Shown here: piece after piece, positions 5,996 to 10,065 of the stretch
How the letters are laid out: each line of letters begins with the position of its first letter
How positions within the stretch are numbered: the first letter of the stretch is position 1
Assembly (NCBI GenBank): GCA_902491135.1
Contig: CABUGR010000023.1
Coordinates: 1 to 10,065, forward strand
Direction of reading: 5' to 3'
DNA length: 10,065 bases
From: an uncultured Collinsella sp.
Lineage (GTDB): Bacteria; Actinomycetota; Coriobacteriia; Coriobacteriales; Coriobacteriaceae
Position numbers and translations under genes: made by a program
Notes under the pieces: generated by a model
What the model saw: the letters and a program-made list of their open reading frames with translations, nothing else
Databases searched by the model: none
Told to the model about the DNA's origin: nothing

Positions 5996-7879
5996 ATGGG
6001 TACCCGCGAGCGACATATCGGCAACGCGGCCGCCCGATCCGCACCCGTGGCGGATCCCAGGGGCGGCAGGCTCTTCGCCATGCCGCGATTCCTTGTTGGC
6101 ATAACACATCAGGTGTACCGCCACCGCGTCTTTGCTATCGCCGGTGTCATCACCGCGATGTTCCTCATGCTTTTGGCAGTCTTGCCGGCGCTGTTCGCCT
6201 TCGACCCCAAACTTTCTAACGCCGTGCCCGCCTATAGCGAGGTGTCCGAAGAGGTCGTGGATGCGCTCGTCCATTCGAGCTCTCTGCCGTTGCTTGTTGC
6301 CGCAATTATATTTTCGATCTGGGGCGTATCGGTCTATCTGCGCTGTTTGGACTATGTGCTGCGCCGCCGCCTTGTTGCCATCGCCACCATCTGCGCCCTG
6401 TGGATGATCGAAGTCATTCTCAAGTACAAGTCGTTCACGCCGTTCTATGCCACCGTGCTGTGGTACCTGTACTACGTGCCCATGACGCTCATTCCGCTGC
6501 TCTACCAGTTGTGTGGTTTGCGCCTTGCGGGTTTGGAGCAACACCGCCTGGGTCGCCGCTACTGCGCTGCGCTGTGGATTGTGGCCATCCTGCTTATCGG
6601 ATTTGTGCTCACCAACGATTTTCACCAGCAGGTCTTCCGCTTTGACCGTACAAGCGACACCTGGAGCAACGATTACACGTACGGCTGGGGTTATTTCGCC
6701 GTCTTAGTGTGGACGGCCTTTAACTTTGTGGCCTTTTTTATCTTGGTGGGCCGGTCCTCGTCCTTTCGCATCCAACGTTTCTCGGGCACGGCGGCGCTCG
6801 TGCTCCTGGGCGGCGCGTTCTTTGCCATCTCATATGCGTTGCGCGTGCCCTGGGCATGGAGGCTCAACTTCTCGCTCATCTATTGCGTCTTGTGCGTGGT
6901 GGCGATGGAAATCTGTCTCGATTGTGGTGTCATTCCGTCATATCACGACATCGCCGGTATTTTCGACACCTTGCCGCTTGACCTCAAAGTTCTAACGCGC
7001 GACCTGCAGGAAGTCTATGCCACGCCAGTGTCAAAGCCAATGCCGGTAGGCGTGCGCGAGGAGTTGCGGACCCAGGCGCACAGCCGCGCCCATGCCTTTG
7101 CCGTGGCGTCCGATCCCGATGTGATGTACCGTGCCTTTCCACTGTTGGGCGGATCGGCCCTGCTTGCCCAAGACGTGTCGGATCTCAACGAGCTTAACCG
7201 TGAACTGGCACACCGTCGCATGGAGCTGCAACGTCAAAACGAGCTGCTCGCTGCCGACTACGACCTTAAGACGCACCTGGCAGATCAAGAGGCCGAGACC
7301 TTGCTGGTCCAAGATGTGGACCAGGCGCTTGCTCGCGCGCTCGAAGGGATGTACGACCTGCTGAGCTCGCTGCCGTCGTTGACCGACGAAACATCTTCAC
7401 ACGAGCGTTACCGCATGCTGCAGCGCGCCAAGATGCTCGTCGCCTATTGCAAGCGCAAGGGATCGCTCACGTTGGCGCAGCACGGGGAGAGCGGTTTTGA
7501 TCGCGACCGCATTCAGCTCATCGCCAACGAGCTCGCAAGCGACCTGCGCACCATCGATATCGATTGCGCCTCGATTATCGCCATACGGCGCCCGTTGCAC
7601 GCCAGTACGGTAAGCGCCCTGTACGACTGCGTGTATGACTTTGCGTTTTTTGCCTACACCACCGACCATCCGGCGCTTATGTATCACTTGGGCGACCATG
7701 ACCGATGCAGTGTCGAGCTGCGCGCCACGCTTTTTTCCAACGATGATGAAGATCTTTCGCAGACGCCCGCTGCGCAAGAGCTCGAAAGCGCTCTGCAAGG
7801 GCGCAACGTGGCATACCGCCTTGAGGGCGAACCCGGCCAGTTGCGTATGATCGTGTTGATGCCGCGGGCGGGTGAGTGA
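5996..7879 (+). CDS. 7TM histidine-kinase-like sensor protein with degenerate kinase half
   Basis: The protein has 627 residues from ATG 5996. Hydrophobic segments near 46-69, 98-119, 125-143, 149-173, 190-208, 232-252, 264-283 and 289-307 give one leading helix plus a seven-helix block. FVLTNDFHQQVF (203-214) resembles the loop motif of the N-terminal 7TM sensor region of histidine kinases. After it come a linker, a coiled coil (about 395-440) and a 180-residue cytoplasmic domain laid out like a kinase half. I find no phosphoacceptor His motif, N-box, G1 or G2 glycine box, so catalytic activity is unlikely. It is probably a receptor or scaffold for the kinase encoded next. The gene abuts that kinase gene within a few bases. 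The start is uncertain: ATG 5996 has no ribosome binding site and might be leaderless, while ATG 6080 (599 residues) keeps every helix. The ligand is unknown. Confidence 0.8.
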   Translation: MGTRERHIGNAAARSAPVADPRGGRLFAMPRFLVGITHQVYRHRVFAIAGVITAMFLMLLAVLPALFAFDPKLSNAVPAYSEVSEEVVDALVHSSSLPLLVAAIIFSIWGVSVYLRCLDYVLRRRLVAIATICALWMIEVILKYKSFTPFYATVLWYLYYVPMTLIPLLYQLCGLRLAGLEQHRLGRRYCAALWIVAILLIGFVLTNDFHQQVFRFDRTSDTWSNDYTYGWGYFAVLVWTAFNFVAFFILVGRSSSFRIQRFSGTAALVLLGGAFFAISYALRVPWAWRLNFSLIYCVLCVVAMEICLDCGVIPSYHDIAGIFDTLPLDLKVLTRDLQEVYATPVSKPMPVGVREELRTQAHSRAHAFAVASDPDVMYRAFPLLGGSALLAQDVSDLNELNRELAHRRMELQRQNELLAADYDLKTHLADQEAETLLVQDVDQALARALEGMYDLLSSLPSLTDETSSHERYRMLQRAKMLVAYCKRKGSLTLAQHGESGFDRDRIQLIANELASDLRTIDIDCASIIAIRRPLHASTVSALYDCVYDFAFFAYTTDHPALMYHLGDHDRCSVELRATLFSNDDEDLSQTPAAQELESALQGRNVAYRLEGEPGQLRMIVLMPRAGE

Positions 7880-7881
7880 CG

Positions 7882-9375
7882 ATGCAGATTTCGCTCATCC
7901 TTCCCCAAATCGTTGCATTCGATATTGTCTTTGCCCTGGCTGCGTGCCTGCAGACGATCCACGTTCCGCTCATCGCATCGCGCCGCTCGTCCTATAACCG
8001 TAGGGCGGTTTGCGCCTACGAGGCGAGCCTCGTGCTTCACCTAGTTATTTCGGCGCTCATCTTGTTCGCGTCGTCTGGCTCATATCTGGTGGCGCCGCTT
8101 GACGTTTGCGCCAGGGCAATGGGCGGAGTGCTGTGGCTCAATGCCGCAATCTTTGCCTATGGCGTGGTGCTTATGGTGCGCTATCGTCGCCCCGTCATGC
8201 TGGTCGAGCTGCTGCTTGTTGTCGCCGTTACACCGCCGGTGGTTTTTGCCACGGGCTCGGCGTGGACCGTTGTCCTTATCGCAGAGGGAGCGTTCTTCCT
8301 GTTCCGTTCCATCGCGGCGCTCTTGATGGACGTCCGTAACCGCCAGGAGGATATCACCGCGTTCTCGACGATCGAGACCATCAACGTGATTCCCGTGGGC
8401 ATCCTGTATCTGGACTCGAGGGGCCGTCCGCTGCTCATGAACCGCTGCATGCGCAAAAACCTGGTGGAACTTCATATGCCCACCGATCTAGGTGACATGA
8501 GCGGCACATGGAACGACCTGCGCAAACTCAGCATGCAAATGCCCGAAAGCAGTAGGAACCGTGTGCGGATTAACTTGGATCGTTTTGGTGATGCTCGCGC
8601 GGTGATCGAGATTTCTCCCGCCGAGATTCGCCTATTTGTGCACGACGAGGTTATGGTTTCGGGCCGCCTCTTTGAGCGCATTATCGGACTGGACGTGACG
8701 GAATACGCACACGCCTACGACCGCTTGGCGCAAGCAAACCACCTACTTGAGCTTGCGGGCCAAGAGCTCCAGTCCCAGATTGAAGAAGTTAAAAAGGTTG
8801 CCGACAATGCGGCCTATCTACGTATGCGCGCCCGCGTTCACGATGTGATTGGGCAGCGCCTGTCCATTCTCCATCGCTATTTGGAGGAGGGGCGCCTGGA
8901 CGACGAGTCGCTCGAGCAGATTGACCCGTTGCTGCGCTCAATTGCCGCCGATTTGCGCAGCGGCGGTGCCAGCGAGCCTGCAGAGCAGCTGGGTGATATC
9001 GTCCATGCTTTTGGCCTGGTGAGTGTGCAGATCGATGTTGAGGGCGCGCTGCCTGAGGACGCGCGTGTCGCCACCGCATTTTTGCAGATTATTCGCGAGG
9101 CCTCGACCAATGCCACCAAGCACGCGCAGGCGCATCGGGTCTACGTGCGTCTGTGGCAGGAGGGGGCGGATGCTGACGGCATCGCGCGCATGACGATTTC
9201 TAACGACGGGTCCCCGGCCCCCGTATCGTATCGCGAGGGAACGGGTATCCCAGGTATGAGGCATGTCGCGCAAGATCTGGGCGGCAGCCTAGAGGTCCAT
9301 GCTGCCGGGCCCTTTACGCTTGCGGCGTCCATCCCGCTGAGCTCCAACGCCACGGTCCAAAGGAGAAGTTCATGA
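7882..9375 (+). CDS. Membrane sensor histidine kinase (NarL-partner, HisKA_3-like)
   Basis: The protein has 497 residues. Five hydrophobic segments (about 9-32, 48-67, 77-99, 104-125, 126-149) anchor it. A PAS-like sensor follows (about 160-270, containing NVIPVGILYLDSRGRPLLMN at 168-187), then a coiled coil (280-310). The dimerisation region RARVHDVIGQRLSIL (316-330) carries phosphoacceptor His320 in the HDxxGQ form of kinases that pair with LuxR-type regulators. The ATPase domain has REASTNATKHA (405-415) as N-box, ISNDG (439-443) as G1 and GTGIPGMR (453-460) as G2, so it looks complete. It should autophosphorylate and pass phosphate to the regulator encoded next. ATG 7882 has GGTGA (7871-7875) six bases upstream. 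GTG 7876 overlaps the preceding stop by four bases and would add two residues. Translational coupling on both sides suggests fixed stoichiometry with its neighbours. Confidence 0.9.
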   Translation: MQISLILPQIVAFDIVFALAACLQTIHVPLIASRRSSYNRRAVCAYEASLVLHLVISALILFASSGSYLVAPLDVCARAMGGVLWLNAAIFAYGVVLMVRYRRPVMLVELLLVVAVTPPVVFATGSAWTVVLIAEGAFFLFRSIAALLMDVRNRQEDITAFSTIETINVIPVGILYLDSRGRPLLMNRCMRKNLVELHMPTDLGDMSGTWNDLRKLSMQMPESSRNRVRINLDRFGDARAVIEISPAEIRLFVHDEVMVSGRLFERIIGLDVTEYAHAYDRLAQANHLLELAGQELQSQIEEVKKVADNAAYLRMRARVHDVIGQRLSILHRYLEEGRLDDESLEQIDPLLRSIAADLRSGGASEPAEQLGDIVHAFGLVSVQIDVEGALPEDARVATAFLQIIREASTNATKHAQAHRVYVRLWQEGADADGIARMTISNDGSPAPVSYREGTGIPGMRHVAQDLGGSLEVHAAGPFTLAASIPLSSNATVQRRSS

Positions 9376-9995
9376 TCCGCGTCCTTATAGTCGAAGACCA
9401 GGCCATTCTGCGCGAGAGCCTGGCGCGCTCCGTTGGCGACCAGCCCGATATGACCGTTGTTTCCGCCATCGCCGATGCCTCCGAGGCCTTGGGTGTCGCG
9501 CTCAGGGAGCGCCCGGACATGATACTGATGGACGTATGCACCGAGCATGATTCCAACGGCATCGTGGCGGCGGCGCGCATCAAGGAGCAGCTGCCCGAGT
9601 GCCGCATCATTATCATGACCGGCATGCCCGAGATCACCTTTGTCGATCAGGCCCGCGAGGCGGGCGTCGATAGCTTTGTGTACAAGAACGTCGGTATCGA
9701 CGAGCTGTTCGCCGTGATGCGCTCCACGCTGGCGGGCTATTGCACGTTTCCCAAGCCGCCCGAGAGCATTTTTTCGGGTACGGCGGCACTCGACGATGTT
9801 GAGCTATCGATTTTGCGCCTTGCCTGCGAGGGCAAGAGCCGTCGCGAGATCGCGGCCGAGCTGTTTATGAGTGAGGGCACCATCAAGCGTCGCATCTCGG
9901 AGATCCTGAGCAAGACCGGCTACGACAACATCATGCGCTTGGCCGTGCATGCGGTGACCGAGGGCAGCATCGTTCCCAATATGGAGCGTCCGTAG
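9372..9995 (+). CDS. NarL/FixJ-type response regulator with C-terminal LuxR HTH
   Basis: The protein has 207 residues. The receiver domain (1 to about 120) has acidic Glu8-Asp9, phosphoacceptor Asp54 in ILMDV, Thr83 in MTGMP and Lys105 in FVYKN, so it should be phosphorylated normally. A linker leads to the DNA-binding domain (about 138-198), where LRLACEGKSRREIAAELFMS (148-167) and the recognition helix EGTIKRRISEILSKTG (168-183) fit the LuxR/GerE fold. The usual Leu-Thr opening of that domain is replaced by Asp-Asp-Val, and the recognition helix has RRI where NHV is common. The ATG overlaps the kinase stop in ATGA (9372-9375), with AAGGAG at 9360-9365. The partner is almost certainly the kinase just upstream. 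Target genes are unknown; the nearest candidates are its own operon or genes past the right edge. Confidence 0.93.
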   Translation: MIRVLIVEDQAILRESLARSVGDQPDMTVVSAIADASEALGVALRERPDMILMDVCTEHDSNGIVAAARIKEQLPECRIIIMTGMPEITFVDQAREAGVDSFVYKNVGIDELFAVMRSTLAGYCTFPKPPESIFSGTAALDDVELSILRLACEGKSRREIAAELFMSEGTIKRRISEILSKTGYDNIMRLAVHAVTEGSIVPNMERP

Positions 9996-10036
9996 TCGGT
10001 GTGCCGCCCGTGTTCCGGCGCCGTAAAGATAGGCCG

Positions 10037-10065
10037 CCCGCCGTTTTGCATCAGAAAACGGCGGG
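10037..10065 (+). terminator. Hairpin at right edge, probable terminator of the sensor operon
   Basis: CCCGCCGTTTT (10037-10047) and its perfect inverted copy AAAACGGCGGG (10055-10065) enclose a 7-base loop, GCATCAG. It lies 41 bases after the regulator stop. The window ends at the stem, so a following T-tract cannot be seen. Confidence 0.6.

Overview
The window is GC-rich, densely coding bacterial DNA. The gene content is chromosomal and metabolic: ribokinase, nucleoside hydrolase, LuxS, a DUF4867 protein, a GH1 6-phospho-beta-glucosidase and a three-gene sensor/kinase/regulator unit. Together with the base composition and short intergenic palindromes, this suggests a gut actinobacterium of the Coriobacteriia, most like Collinsella. 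That assignment rests on general resemblance and was not tested by any search. There are no tRNA or rRNA genes, transposases, phage genes or CRISPR arrays.

Layout. (1) 1-549, minus: N-terminal part of a membrane acyltransferase-3 protein that runs off the left edge. (2) 550-735: divergent intergenic region with a perfect GTTCAC-N6-GTGAAC inverted repeat beside a possible promoter. (3) 736-2703, plus: ribokinase and a nucleoside hydrolase, 30 bases apart. They form a coherent salvage pair: the hydrolase releases ribose from nucleosides and the kinase makes ribose 5-phosphate. (4) 2704-2806: a 33-bp-arm imperfect palindrome with a possible promoter inside it, then luxS (2807-3295) and a strong intrinsic terminator. 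(5) A perfect TGTTCGTA-N10-TACGAACA operator candidate over a -10 box, then a DUF4867 cupin-like gene (3440-4084). (6) 4085-4429: a gene-free cluster of three hairpins, two of which are tandem copies of one element with an 80-base period. (7) 4430-5860: 6-phospho-beta-glucosidase, closed by a 15-bp hairpin. (8) 5996-9995: an eight-helix membrane protein with a degenerate kinase-like cytoplasmic half, a complete membrane histidine kinase and a NarL-type response regulator. The gene ends touch or overlap, so these are almost certainly one transcript. A hairpin at the right edge probably ends it.

The most interesting parts are the three-gene sensory cassette, in which the 7TM receptor-like protein appears to have lost its phosphoacceptor and sits next to an intact kinase, and the palindromic repeats between genes. 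The rest is well-understood carbohydrate, nucleoside and activated-methyl metabolism. No search, alignment or folding program was used. Family names come from visible motifs, and promoter and operator calls come from reading the bases.
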